Shown: positions 26,124 through 34,900 of the stretch, one piece after another
Numbering within the stretch: the stretch's first letter is position 1
How the letters are laid out: every line of letters begins with the position of its first letter
Assembly: GCF_010672085.1 (NCBI RefSeq)
Contig: NZ_JAAHHT010000004.1
Coordinates: forward strand, 22,691 to 80,093
DNA length: 57,403 bases
DNA from: Okeania sp. SIO3I5
GTDB taxonomy: Bacteria > Cyanobacteriota > Cyanobacteriia > Cyanobacteriales > Microcoleaceae
Reading direction: 5' to 3'
Notes under the pieces: model-generated
What the model was told of the DNA's origin: nothing
What the model saw: the letters and a program-made list of their open reading frames with translations, nothing else
The model's database searches: none
Program-made: the position numbers and the translations under genes

Positions 26124-27635
26124 CTAAATTACAAAATTTTCAATCATATCGCTATCCCCTAAAGAGAATTTAATGCTAAAGAATTGATCTATCCCTCCTA
26201 TAAATTCTAAACTTAAATATCTTTCTTCTTCATTAGTTTCTACCTTTGAAAATATTTCCTCAGTTTCATCTAATAAAGATACTTGTAAACCAACAGGTAA
26301 ATATTCATCTGTAGCTGAGGAAACCTGGATTAAAACATCAATTAAATCATCTTCATTTACTCGCAATGCTAAGAATAAATCAAACCAATCATCAGTAGGA
26401 AACTCTATAGTTTTTGTCTTTCCTACAGCACCTAATAGATTTTCTGGTTCAAGTTTACCTAATGTTAAAGCTAGCTGCCAAAGTGTTTCGCTATCTGTAA
26501 TTGTGGGAATGCAATTAGCTAGAGTATCAATAATTTCTCCAGGAATATTGGTTAAGTCACCTAATTCATAGGCAATAAATTTAATACAGTCTAAATTACT
26601 ATTATTGATATTGAGTAATCTTATTAATATCTGATTACTGGGAATTTCAGATGAATCTAAACCTATTTTTGATAACCATTTTGCAGGGATTTTAGAAACA
26701 ATATTATCTAATAGGTTATTTTTTTCTACTGCCGGATTACCTTTTAAGACAGCAACAGTCGTATCGTTATTTAATTCTTTGACTAACCGACTAGCTTGCA
26801 TTCCTATATCATAAACCCAGTCATTAATTTGAATATTATCAAACCATTGAGTTAACTTAAAACCAATATCAGCAGCATCTTCTGATGCTAATTCATCTAT
26901 TTGTTGAACTTCTAAAATTGGAAATCCTAATATTTCTGTCAGCTCACCCGATTTTATTTTTGATTCAAGTCTTTTAAATCCTTCCAAAGAACCTTCAAAT
27001 TCTATAATTACACATCCCTCTTTAGTACCCACAATTTTATTTCTAGAATCTCTAGATATTTCCATAATTGCTTGACGTATCTTTTCTTGATGTTGTCTAA
27101 TAGTATCCAAATCGCCCTTAAATTTGACCATATACTTAATAATAGTAATTTCTCCTTGAACTTCAACTCCTACAACTGCTTGTTCCACTTGAATATTGCT
27201 ATGCTCCTGAATTTTAGAGGGAGTCTTGGAGAAATTTTCTCGTTTTTGCTTCCATTTATCTTCAAAAATACTCTGGAATATTTCCTCTTTATTTTGTGAA
27301 GCTAATCGCAAGTAAAATCTCAAATTTTTAGCAGCAGCACCTTTTTTAGGACTGTGGCGAACTAAAATTTTTAAGTCTTCTAAATATGCTATAGCTGTCT
27401 GAATATAGCTCTTATATTTTTGTAGCTCTTCACCAACACAATTACGAGCATAAATTATTCTAACAAGGTCTTCTTTTGTAGTATTCTTAACAACTAAATG
27501 ATAAGGTTCAGGATTGCCTTCTTGCCATTCAGCTTCAATTTTTTCATGCTTTTGATAATCTAATAACACTTGCACAAATTTTTCAACTTTCTCTTTATCA
27601 TTATCTGTAAATCGTCTAGATATTAACCTTGGCAT
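26124..27635 (-). CDS. DUF1822 protein with an adaptor-like (effector-associated) N-terminus
   Basis: A 503-residue protein without membrane segments. Residues 1-135 (RRFTDNDKEKVEKFVQVLLDY ... AIAYLEDLKILV ... LRFYLRLAS ... FEDKWKQKRE) resemble a helical domain I remember at the N-terminus of cyanobacterial caspase, NACHT and TIR proteins, where it serves as an adaptor. Residues about 150-240 (TIRQHQEKIRQAIMEISRD, EGCVIIEFEGSLEGFKRLESK, SGELTEILGFPI) fit an alpha/beta domain found in the same proteins. Residues about 255-503 match DUF1822: LTQWFDNIQINDW, ETLWQLALTLGKLEPEN, YLPVGLQVSLLDE, and the terminal FSIKFSLGDSDMIENFVI. I infer a signalling or target-recognition partner for the CHAT protease encoded convergently 115 bp away. 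The domain calls are from memory and unverified. Confidence 0.7.
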   Translation of the reverse strand: MPRLISRRFTDNDKEKVEKFVQVLLDYQKHEKIEAEWQEGNPEPYHLVVKNTTKEDLVRIIYARNCVGEELQKYKSYIQTAIAYLEDLKILVRHSPKKGAAAKNLRFYLRLASQNKEEIFQSIFEDKWKQKRENFSKTPSKIQEHSNIQVEQAVVGVEVQGEITIIKYMVKFKGDLDTIRQHQEKIRQAIMEISRDSRNKIVGTKEGCVIIEFEGSLEGFKRLESKIKSGELTEILGFPILEVQQIDELASEDAADIGFKLTQWFDNIQINDWVYDIGMQASRLVKELNNDTTVAVLKGNPAVEKNNLLDNIVSKIPAKWLSKIGLDSSEIPSNQILIRLLNINNSNLDCIKFIAYELGDLTNIPGEIIDTLANCIPTITDSETLWQLALTLGKLEPENLLGAVGKTKTIEFPTDDWFDLFLALRVNEDDLIDVLIQVSSATDEYLPVGLQVSLLDETEEIFSKVETNEEERYLSLEFIGGIDQFFSIKFSLGDSDMIENFVI

Positions 27636-27808
27636 AGTTTTATTTCTTAATATTAATAACGATTCTGGGATTTGGGATATTCCAGATTTTTAGATGAATA
27701 TTCTCTACCCCGCTTGTGACAAGCTTTAGAATTTTTCTGGGAACCCAAAAGATGCCCTAATAACCCATATTTTATCATTGACTTATAAACTAACAAGAGG
27801 TCAAATTC

Positions 27809-28096
27809 ATGCCTGACAATAGAAATATCCAGAAACTAGGAGCTAATAAACTTTTTACAAGAGTTTTCAACAAGTTATCGGAGATATCTGGTGATAATAA
27901 TAGTACAATTCTAATCTCTTCGATAATATTGCTATTAAGCTCCTTAAGTCCACCATGGCAATTTCATATTACCTTTAACGTTGTTAACAAAAGCGTGCAA
28001 TCTCCCTTAATTGTCGAGACTGATACTGATGAATTTGAGTTTGAAGATATTGAATTCGATCTCTCAATCCTGGAAACAAAAAAACAACCTGATTGA
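27809..28096 (+). CDS. Small protein with one membrane segment, unrecognised
   Basis: A 95-residue protein. An Arg/Lys-rich N-terminal part is followed by one hydrophobic stretch, STILISSIILLLSSLSPPWQF (about residues 36-56), then a strongly acidic tail (VETDTDEFEFEDIEFDLS). AAGAGGTC lies 12 bp before ATG and is a plausible ribosome site. It is divergent from the DUF1822 gene with 170 bp between. I do not recognise a family. A small membrane accessory of the CHAT/DUF1822 locus is a possibility only. Confidence 0.5.
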   Translation: MPDNRNIQKLGANKLFTRVFNKLSEISGDNNSTILISSIILLLSSLSPPWQFHITFNVVNKSVQSPLIVETDTDEFEFEDIEFDLSILETKKQPD

Positions 28097-28137
28097 CTAG
28101 AGTATTAATTCCTCTGGGCGATCGCTTAGTATAGGGT

Positions 28138-28212
28138 AGGACTTACGCAAAAAATGAAATTATGGTTGATTGTCGTTAATCCCACCACACAAAGTGGTTA
28201 TGCGTAAGTCCT
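28138..28212. mobile_element. R3 element copy (75 bp)
   Basis: Starts AGGACTTACGCAAAAAATGA and ends GTTATGCGTAAGTCCT. The inner arms CCACCACACAAAGTGG differ from the other copies, so the interior varies while the ends are kept. Confidence 0.85.
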
Positions 28213-28356
28213 ATTTATAACATTCTTTTTTCAAATTAGTACAATCTGAAAAGCAGCGATCGTAAAACTTGTTATAATAAAAATTAGAATTTATTGTGAT
28301 TTCTGAAACGGGAGCAGGATGCTCCCACTGACCAATTTATTGAGAACTCGATTAAG

Positions 28357-28683
28357 ATGAAATTAAAAGATTTAGAACCCAAACTTTTGGCGCTAACTCC
28401 GGCAGAAAAATTTCAAGCTATTCAACTTTTAACTCAAAGTTTAGCTAGTAATTGGTCTGGTATTGAAAAGACTCCCGGTGTTTGTGGTGGTGATGCTTGT
28501 GTTGCTGGTACTCGTATATCTGTGTGGGTATTGGTGAATTATCGAAATTTAGGGGTAAGCGATACCGAACTTCTCAAGTGTTATCCTACTCTGCGTATTT
28601 CCGATCTAGAAAATGCTTGGGTTTATGCTGAAGCTAATGCTGAGGAAATCAAACGTGCTATTCAGGAAAATGAGGAGGCTTAA
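28357..28683 (+). CDS. DUF433 antitoxin
   Basis: A 108-residue antitoxin. After a helical N-terminus (LTPAEKFQAIQLLTQSLA), the DUF433 winged-helix core reads TPGVCGGDACVAGTRISVWVL, then GVSDTELLKCYPTLRISDLENAWVYAEANAEEI. DUF433 proteins bind DNA and neutralise the DUF5615 toxin encoded 3 bp downstream. The pair is a complete two-gene operon. Confidence 0.9.
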   Translation: MKLKDLEPKLLALTPAEKFQAIQLLTQSLASNWSGIEKTPGVCGGDACVAGTRISVWVLVNYRNLGVSDTELLKCYPTLRISDLENAWVYAEANAEEIKRAIQENEEA

Positions 28684-28686
28684 TGT

Positions 28687-29028
28687 ATGGCACGTTTGTA
28701 TGCAGATGAACAATACCCACTACCAGTTGTAGAATTTTTGCGGAGGTTTGGTCACGATGTACTGACTACACAGGAAGCAGGAAAGGCAGGGCAAAAAATC
28801 CCAGATGAGGAGGTGCTGACTTTTGCTATTGCGGATGACCGTGCTGTTTTGACGGTTAATCGTCGTGATTTTGTTCTATTACATACTTTGCAACCGAACC
28901 ACTACGGTATAATTGTTTGTTCTGAAGACAAAAACTGGGAGAGACAGGCAAAGCTTATTAGTGATTCAATTTCTGCTCAAGAAACATTAAGAGGTCAATT
29001 GATTCGAGTTAAACGTCCACAGCAATAA
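28687..29028 (+). CDS. DUF5615 PIN-like toxin
   Basis: A 113-residue predicted nuclease with a PIN-like fold. The acidic residues are in place: YADEQYP (Asp7/Glu8), DEEVLTFAIADDRAVLTVNRRDF and HYGIIVC. It is the usual partner of DUF433, likely an RNase toxin. An R1 element begins 2 bp after the stop codon but leaves the frame intact, so this module appears functional, in contrast to the neighbouring Phd/VapC locus. Confidence 0.9.
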   Translation: MARLYADEQYPLPVVEFLRRFGHDVLTTQEAGKAGQKIPDEEVLTFAIADDRAVLTVNRRDFVLLHTLQPNHYGIIVCSEDKNWERQAKLISDSISAQETLRGQLIRVKRPQQ

Positions 29029-29029
29029 A

Positions 29030-29181
29030 TTACAGCAATGCATGAGGATGGTGAGGTACAGTTGAAGATTAATCTCTATCTTTGTAGCACAAGCATCTTG
29101 CTTGTTACAACCTGGAAGGTTGTGTTACCACTCATTACTAAATGAAATTTTGTACCTCACGCGCCTCGGAAATTGCTGTAA
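29030..29181. mobile_element. R1 element copy (152 bp)
   Basis: Starts TTACAGCAATGCATGAGGAT and ends GGAAATTGCTGTAA. It sits between the DUF5615 stop and a broken VapC gene and has probably replaced the rest of VapC. Confidence 0.88.
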
Positions 29182-29193
29182 GTTAGCGATCGC

Positions 29194-29259
29194 TCAATCA
29201 GATAATTGACTGGGATTATGCAGTAACCATAACCAAACATGAGTATCAAGTAAAATCAT
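29194..29259 (-). pseudogene. Truncated VapC-type PIN toxin start
   Basis: Reverse reading from ATG 29259 gives MILLDTHVWLWLLHNPSQLS, then D and TGA. MILLDTHVWLWLL is the hallmark opening of VapC ribonucleases, including the first catalytic Asp. Normal length is about 125 residues. After the stop, four more family-like codons (AIAN) run straight into the R1 element. So both a nonsense change and an insertion broke it. It follows the Phd gene by 14 bp, the normal operon layout. Confidence 0.85.
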
Positions 29260-29273
29260 TCTCCTAAAGCATT

Positions 29274-29492
29274 TCAAAGTTCAGACATTGGTTCATCAAA
29301 ATCAGCAGCAATTTTGATTGGCATTCCTCGTAATGGATAATTTTTTGTAACTTGGTCAGAAATAGTATCAGGAACAATACGAGCAACAGGCAAACCTTGG
29401 CGGGTAATAACAACTTCAGACTGGTTAGCAGCAATTTCGTTAATAATCACTGTTAGATCAATATTGGTTTTGTCTAAGTCCAGATGTTTCAT
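29274..29492 (-). CDS. Phd/YefM-type antitoxin (orphaned)
   Basis: A 72-residue antitoxin. The N-terminal DNA-binding part NIDLTVIINEIAANQSEVVITRQGLPVARIVP is typical of Phd/YefM. The C-terminal toxin-binding tail ends MPIKIAADFDEPMSEL. Its toxin partner downstream is broken, so it may now only regulate transcription or neutralise a related toxin elsewhere. A scrap of a second copy lies at 21028-21060. Confidence 0.85.
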   Translation of the reverse strand: MKHLDLDKTNIDLTVIINEIAANQSEVVITRQGLPVARIVPDTISDQVTKNYPLRGMPIKIAADFDEPMSEL

Positions 29493-29560
29493 ACTTTACA
29501 CGGCGATAATAATTTTATATTCTGATTTTAACACGATCTCTTGAAAATAGTTGAATAATT

Positions 29561-32194
29561 ATGATAAAAATTACCAAAGACATATCAAAAAATATTAGAC
29601 AAAAATGGCAGCAAACCACACCTTGGTCAAAATTTATTCTGGGTTTTGCACTGTTGTGTTTGACTGGGCGAGCGCTTCCCTACTTTTTTCCCATTCGCTC
29701 TCAAGACATAGCTCAACATCAACAAACTTTCAAATTTAGCGATCGTAATGCTCTCCCTCTGGGAACTATCCTCACCCGCAACCAAGAAAATACTGTAGTC
29801 GTACCCCTAGATAAAATTTCACCTCTCTTTATCAATGCCATTATTGCAGCGGAAGATAAAAGATATTATCAACATGGCGCTCTGGATATGAAAGCAATTG
29901 GGCGATCGCTCCTGGAAGCTATCCAAGCAAGACAAATAGTCAGTGGTGCTTCTACTATTACGATGCAACTTGCTCGAATGTTGGAACCTACACCGCGCAC
30001 TTTTGGCAACAAGGTTCGAGAAATATGGTTATCTTGGCGACTGACAGCAGGTATGAGCAAAAATCAAATCTTGGAAGCATACATCAACCGTTTACCAATG
30101 GGAGGAAACATTTATGGCGTAGAAGCAGCATCCCGTACTTATTTTGGCATATCCGCTACCGATCTCAACCTCGCCCAAGCAACTATTCTTGCTGCTTTAC
30201 CAAATGACCCGACCGATCTCAACCCCTATTACCACTGGAATATTCTCAAAAAACGTCAAAAGTATGTTCTTGATCGCATGGTTGAAGACAAATATATTAC
30301 CAAAACTCAAGCTGAAAAGACTTTTGCTGAAGAAATAACTTTACAACCAGAAAATCAAGGTATTATTGCAGCGCCACATTTCCTTTTTTGGTTATCTGAA
30401 AATCTATCTACTAATTTAAACCTTGCCTTTAAAGATGAGGTTTTTACAACAGCTACCCCTACAGTTATTCGCACTACTCTCGACCGACCTTTACAACAAT
30501 TTGTCACTGCTCAAGTACGGCAGGTAATTAAAAATATGGAGCCTTATAATGTTAATCATGCTGCTGCTATTGTTATTGATAATTACAGTGGAGAAGTATT
30601 AGCTTATGTGGGTTCTCCTAATTATTTTGATTATCAAAAAATGGGTAGTAATGATGGGGTACAAGCGTTGCGTCAACCTGGTTCGACGTTGAAGCCTTTT
30701 TTATATCAATTAGCATTAGAAAATCGAGTCATTAATCCTAATACAGTTTTGGCAGATGTACCTACATATTATGCAATTCCTGGCGCTCAACTTTATAGTC
30801 CTACTAACTATAATAAAGATCAATTTTTAGGACCAGTTATTGTTAGGGTTGCTTTGGCAAATTCTCTAAATATTCCAGCAGTGCGAGTATTAGAAAAAGT
30901 GGGAGTAGAGAATTTTTTAAACCGTCTACATCAATTAGGTTTTACACATTTACAAGCTTCACCAGAATATTATGGTTTAGGTTTAAGTTTAGGGAGTGGA
31001 GAAGTTAGTTTATGGGAGTTGGCAAAAGCTTATTTAATAATGGCAAGAGAAGGAGAAATTATCCCTATTGTTACAACAAAAAGGCAGAAAGAATCCCCCC
31101 TACCCCCCTTTGAAAGGGGGGGAAGGCAGGAGGTATCCCCCGTAGACCGTTTTGAAAGGCAGAAAGAATCCCCCCTAACCCCCTTTGAAAGGGGGGGAAG
31201 GCAGGAGGTATCCCCCCTAACCCCCTTTGAAAGGCAGAAAGAATCTCCCCTAACCACCTTTGAAAGGCAGAAAGAATCCCCCCTACCCCCCTTTGAAAGG
31301 GGGGAGAGAGAGAAAGATTTGGAAAAATTAAGTTTTTTTCAAGATAGAATGAGAGAAGATTATTCACAGACAAAAACCAAAAATTTACCCCCACTACCTA
31401 AAGCAAAATCTGAATGGATGTTAATCACAGATATGTTGAGCGATACTCATGCCAGAGCTACAGAATTTGGAGTTAATTCGGCTTTAAATTTGCCATTTCC
31501 AGCAGCAGTAAAAACTGGTACTTCTTCAGATTTTAGAGATACTTGGACTGTTGGTTTTTCCAAAGATTATACTGTAGCAGTTTGGGTAGGTAATTTTAGT
31601 GGCAAACCGATGATGCAAATATCAGGAGTTATGGGTGCTGCACCTTTATGGAATCGAATTATGCTGCATTTACATGAAAAGAATGAACCGACTTTTTTCC
31701 CCACACCAAAAAATATGGTTCAGCGCCCAGTTTGTACAATTTCTGGATTGCGTCCTAAATCGGATTGTCCGTCGGTAATGACCGAGTATTTTTATCCAGA
31801 AAAGTTAGCAGAATACGAGGATTTATCTAATAGCGATCGAGTAGAAAATTTGCCTGCTGAATATAATGAGTGGTTGGCAAGAAAAAGTGAGTCTAGTTTG
31901 GTTGATGGTGAGTTAAAAATTTTATTTCCCCAAGAGGATGATTACTTTTTAATTGATAGGAGTGCAGGAGAACAAAAGTTAGAATTTAAGTTGGCAAATT
32001 CAGCCAAAAAATCTGTGGAATGGTGGTTGAATGGAGAGAGGTTAACTGTTAATTCTGGTAATTCTTTTTTTTGGTATTTAACTCCTGGTAAATGGAATTT
32101 AGAAGTACGTTCAGCAGAGATGGTAGACCAAGTGAATTTTGAAGTAATATTGCCAAATAAATCTTCTTATAATGGGTTTTCTCTACTCGAATAG
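29561..32194 (+). CDS. pbpC: Penicillin-binding protein 1C, bifunctional peptidoglycan synthase, with a repeat-derived insertion
   Basis: An 877-residue membrane-anchored enzyme (hydrophobic segment about 22-45) that polymerises and cross-links peptidoglycan in the periplasm. The GT51 transglycosylase has AAEDKRYYQHGALD with Glu98 and GASTITMQLAR at 129-139. The transpeptidase has STLK 375-378 (nucleophile Ser375), SLN 435-437 and KTG 651-653. The C-terminus, about 785-865, is the BiPBP_C/PBP1C-specific domain (KILFPQEDDYFLIDRS ... WWLNGERL). Residues about 508-584 are an extra segment of RQKESPLPPFERGG-like units that comes from a CCCCCCTTTGAAAGGGGG-type DNA repeat inserted in frame between SLN and KTG. 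The insertion is Pro/Arg/Glu-rich and may loop out of the fold. All catalytic motifs remain. Confidence 0.92.
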   Translation: MIKITKDISKNIRQKWQQTTPWSKFILGFALLCLTGRALPYFFPIRSQDIAQHQQTFKFSDRNALPLGTILTRNQENTVVVPLDKISPLFINAIIAAEDKRYYQHGALDMKAIGRSLLEAIQARQIVSGASTITMQLARMLEPTPRTFGNKVREIWLSWRLTAGMSKNQILEAYINRLPMGGNIYGVEAASRTYFGISATDLNLAQATILAALPNDPTDLNPYYHWNILKKRQKYVLDRMVEDKYITKTQAEKTFAEEITLQPENQGIIAAPHFLFWLSENLSTNLNLAFKDEVFTTATPTVIRTTLDRPLQQFVTAQVRQVIKNMEPYNVNHAAAIVIDNYSGEVLAYVGSPNYFDYQKMGSNDGVQALRQPGSTLKPFLYQLALENRVINPNTVLADVPTYYAIPGAQLYSPTNYNKDQFLGPVIVRVALANSLNIPAVRVLEKVGVENFLNRLHQLGFTHLQASPEYYGLGLSLGSGEVSLWELAKAYLIMAREGEIIPIVTTKRQKESPLPPFERGGRQEVSPVDRFERQKESPLTPFERGGRQEVSPLTPFERQKESPLTTFERQKESPLPPFERGEREKDLEKLSFFQDRMREDYSQTKTKNLPPLPKAKSEWMLITDMLSDTHARATEFGVNSALNLPFPAAVKTGTSSDFRDTWTVGFSKDYTVAVWVGNFSGKPMMQISGVMGAAPLWNRIMLHLHEKNEPTFFPTPKNMVQRPVCTISGLRPKSDCPSVMTEYFYPEKLAEYEDLSNSDRVENLPAEYNEWLARKSESSLVDGELKILFPQEDDYFLIDRSAGEQKLEFKLANSAKKSVEWWLNGERLTVNSGNSFFWYLTPGKWNLEVRSAEMVDQVNFEVILPNKSSYNGFSLLE
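31082..31313. repeat. CCCCC/GGGGG repeat expanded inside pbpC
   Basis: At least four units of GGCAGAAAGAATCCCCCCTA and CCCCCTTTGAAAGGGGGG are chained in frame. Single copies of the same palindromic word occur in non-coding DNA at about 15640-15700, 18060-18095 and 41400, which shows it is a dispersed repeat. Confidence 0.85.
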
Positions 32195-32389
32195 GAGGTG
32201 TCGGAGGTGTCGGAGGTGTCGGAGGTGTGCTTAAAGGGTAGATTTTTTTACTTTCTGGTTGTGACAAGACAAGGAGGAGAAGGGAAAAAAAGCAATGATT
32301 AGGACTGACGCAGAAACCGGGTTTATCAAGGAAATTTCGTGAAAAACAATAATCAAGATAATCAACCCGGTTTCTTGTTTGGGTACGTA
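32195..32389. repeat. Short GGAGGTGTC repeats and a phytase-upstream-like scrap
   Basis: The stop codon of pbpC is followed by GGAGGTGTCGGAGGTGTCGG. TTTTTTTACTTTCTGGTTGT at about 32245 matches the start of this window (1-25). AGAAACCGGGTTTATCAAGG with its inverse CAACCCGGTTTCTTG at about 32360 forms a hairpin related to the repeats near 2070 and 2195. Confidence 0.65.
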
Positions 32390-32518
32390 ATATCAAATCC
32401 GGTTCAACAGTTGTCATTGCGACGATAAGAAGCAATTTCCGCGCACCCCTGAGATTGCTTCCTTTCACTCCGTTCCAGTCGCAATGACTTGGGTATAGTA
32501 ATTATCCGGATTTGATAT
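32390..32518. mobile_element. R5 element copy (129 bp)
   Basis: Starts ATATCAAATCCGGTTCAACA and ends TAATTATCCGGATTTGATAT. The interior TTGCGACGATAAGAAGCAA and TTGCTTCC...GTCGCAATGAC arms pair, so the whole element can fold. Confidence 0.85.
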
Positions 32519-32703
32519 AAGTCCTGTGATATTACTTTTGACTTTTGAATTCCTCAAACCCTAATTAGGGTTTTCTGATTAATTCTAAAAGTATTACCAA
32601 ATAAAAGCTTTAGCATTTTTGATCTCAAAAAAAGTGCAAGCTTTTAGGTTGCTCAAGTTCAAAAAGTGGTAGTCCTGTAGATGTAGTGATTTATTGTAGA
32701 GAA

Positions 32704-33070
32704 AGGGAACAGCGAACAGGGAACAGGGAACAGGGAACAGGGAACAGGGAACAGGGAACAGGGAACAGGGAACAGGGAACAGGGAACAGGGAACAGGGAA
32801 CAGGGGATGAGGAGGATGGGGAGGATGGGGAGGATGGGGAGGATGGGGAGGATGGGGAGGATGGGGAGGATGGGGAGGATGGGGAGGATGGGGAGGATGG
32901 GGAGGATGAGGAGGATGAGGAGGATGGGGATACGTAAGCTGCATGAATAAAAGTGGACTTTTCTGCCACACCTCCCACACCTCCCACACTTCCCACACTT
33001 CCCACACTTCCCACACTTCCCACACTTCCCACACTTCCCACACTTCCCACACTTCCCACACTTCCCCACC
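32704..33070. repeat. Three adjoining minisatellites
   Basis: About 32704-32805: a 7-bp unit GGGAACA, roughly 14 copies. About 32806-32931: a 9-bp unit GGAGGATGG. About 32967-33070: a 9-bp unit CTTCCCACA. All reading frames are open through these arrays, so the long open frames here are artefacts. The remainder of 32519-33634 holds an R6-like end at about 33120-33182, TTTTGACTTTTGATTTTTAA words near 33290 and no gene. Confidence 0.9.
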
Positions 33071-33634
33071 CTCTCCTACTTTTTTCTAGGCGTGACAATA
33101 AATTGATCCTGCTCCCAGGAGGGGAAATAATTGATAATTTATGGATAAGAATTGATTTTATTTTTCATTTTTGGAGATAGATATAGCTCATATTCGTTAT
33201 ATAGCAGGGAAGAGGGAACAGTTAGAAAAACATCTCCTAGTCTGATATTTATCATCAGTTTACGTCCTAACCAATTCTTTCTTAGTTATAACTTTTGACT
33301 TTTGATTTTTAACTTTTGACTTAATTAAGATGGGAGTGAAACTTTTGATATTCTGGAAATGTAATTCATTTGACATTCTCAATCAGACATTTCACTCACC
33401 CAAAAATAAATGGGGATAAATTAACGAAGCCATAAGTCAGAAGTAAGGAACCACAAGTCTAGTTACCCCTAACCCAATCCCTCCAAGGAGGTAGGATTGG
33501 GCGACCAAATCCTGTTTGATCAAGAATATTCCTTATTTCAATCCCAATAGTTTACTTGGAGGTACTGATAACTGATAACTGAAATAACCAGGGATTATTG
33601 TAGTAAAACCACATTAAAGGTGTATCGAAACTTT

Positions 33635-34168
33635 ATGACAAATAATAATATTTTTGATAAAACTGAAAAAGCTAATTGGACTAACGTTCATATAGGCGAA
33701 TCCCAAACAGATTTTCAACAGGACAATATTGACCCAGATATTTGTCAAGTGTCCCTAGGCAGTTGTGTCCAATCTCTCGGATTGAGTAAAATTCAGAAAC
33801 ATATTTTTATTTGTGCTGACCAAACTAAACCGAAATGTTGCTCAAAAGAGGTTGGTTTAGAAGCATGGAATTATCTTAAAAAACGTCTAAAAGAATTAAA
33901 ACTTGATGAGCCTAACCCTAGTAAATCGGGCTGTATATTTCGCACTAAAGCTAACTGTTTACGAGTTTGTTGTCAGGGTCCAATTCTAGTTATTTATCCT
34001 GAAGGAATATGGTACCATTCTGCAACTCCTCCTGTGATTGAAAGAATTATTCAAGAACATATCATTGGTTCTCAAGTTGTAGAAGAATATCTTTTTCTGA
34101 CTCATCCTTTGCCAGAATCAACGGTTATTTCATCATCTAATTTTCAGGAAGTAGGGAATAAGGAATAG
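33635..34168 (+). CDS. Thioredoxin-like [2Fe-2S] ferredoxin-domain protein
   Basis: A 177-residue soluble protein if started at ATG 33635; a GTG at 33620 is the alternative. Residues about 55-155 are a (2Fe-2S) ferredoxin-like domain: [15 protein letters not shown] supplies the first cysteines and [19 protein letters not shown] the second group, followed by [11 protein letters not shown] and [11 protein letters not shown], all typical of the thioredoxin-fold ferredoxins found as single proteins or in hydrogenase subunits. It is probably an electron carrier or iron-sulfur sensor. The C-terminal residues ([12 protein letters not shown]) are partly from a TAGGGAATAAGG repeat. It is related in fold to the protein at 45974-46300. 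Confidence 0.8.
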   Translation: MTNNNIFDKTEKANWTNVHIGESQTDFQQDNIDPDICQVSLGSCVQSLGLSKIQKHIFICADQTKPKCCSKEVGLEAWNYLKKRLKELKLDEPNPSKSGCIFRTKANCLRVCCQGPILVIYPEGIWYHSATPPVIERIIQEHIIGSQVVEEYLFLTHPLPESTVISSSNFQEVGNKE

Positions 34169-34900
34169 GGGAAAACAAAATTATTTGTCAGTTATTTTTG
34201 ATCATAACTTTAGGAGTATCAATACCCATACCCCCGCGCCTGCAAACTTATTTCAATCTTATGCCTAATACCAACTTTAAGATTTAGTTGCTCAACAAGT
34301 CTCTTAATACTTATTTTACCAAGAATCTCTTATACTCTTGCCAAAATAGATAGTCACTTAATAACTAAGCAAAATTCATCAAAAAAAAGCATACGAATTA
34401 TTACCTTCTAGGGCAAATTTTGAGTTAATAAAAACTGTATTTGTATATCGACTTTTTATTTGAAATGCAGAAACCGAGTCCTCTTAAAAAGGGAATAGGG
34501 AATAGGGAATGGGCAATGGTAAAAAATGAAAAATAGTATTTAATTTTGAAAAACACAATAGAATTGGTACTCAATACAGCGTTTTTTTATTATAAAAAAC
34601 TGGCTCTAGATTTACATCTCACTTGAAAACACTATATAATGTTTATGATACTATTAGTAGGGAATATAGTTGAATTATCGTATTTAAACTCTGCCAGGGC
34701 AGAGTATTATCAAAAGTAGTGGCAGCTATTTTCCCCAACTACAAAACTATTATCTAGCTATATCTACCTAAATTATCGGACTATCGAGCAAGTATAAAAT
34801 CTATAATCTATAATAAACAGGGGATCAACTCCCTTTGAGCATATTATGCAGTCCAACCATATATGGGTAACAATATATATTATTAATTTCAGGGAAAGTG
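34169..34900. other. Intergenic, no gene seen (about 730 bp)
   Basis: AT-rich DNA with a few GGGAATA units at about 34492-34512. I see no reading frame that looks coding, no tRNA and no clear hairpin family. Confidence 0.5.

Noticed and set aside
31030-31394. Minus-strand frames within pbpC (107 and 75 codons)
   Set aside because: They are reverse readings of the CCCCC/GGGGG insertion in pbpC.
32049-32468. A 139-codon minus-strand frame
   Set aside because: Overlaps the end of pbpC, GGAGGTGTC repeats and an R5 element; contains PPTPPTPPT repeat translation.
32594-33180. Several long open frames on both strands (WEVWEVWEV, PPHPPHPPH, GEDGEDGED and similar)
   Set aside because: Pure translations of the 7- and 9-bp minisatellites.
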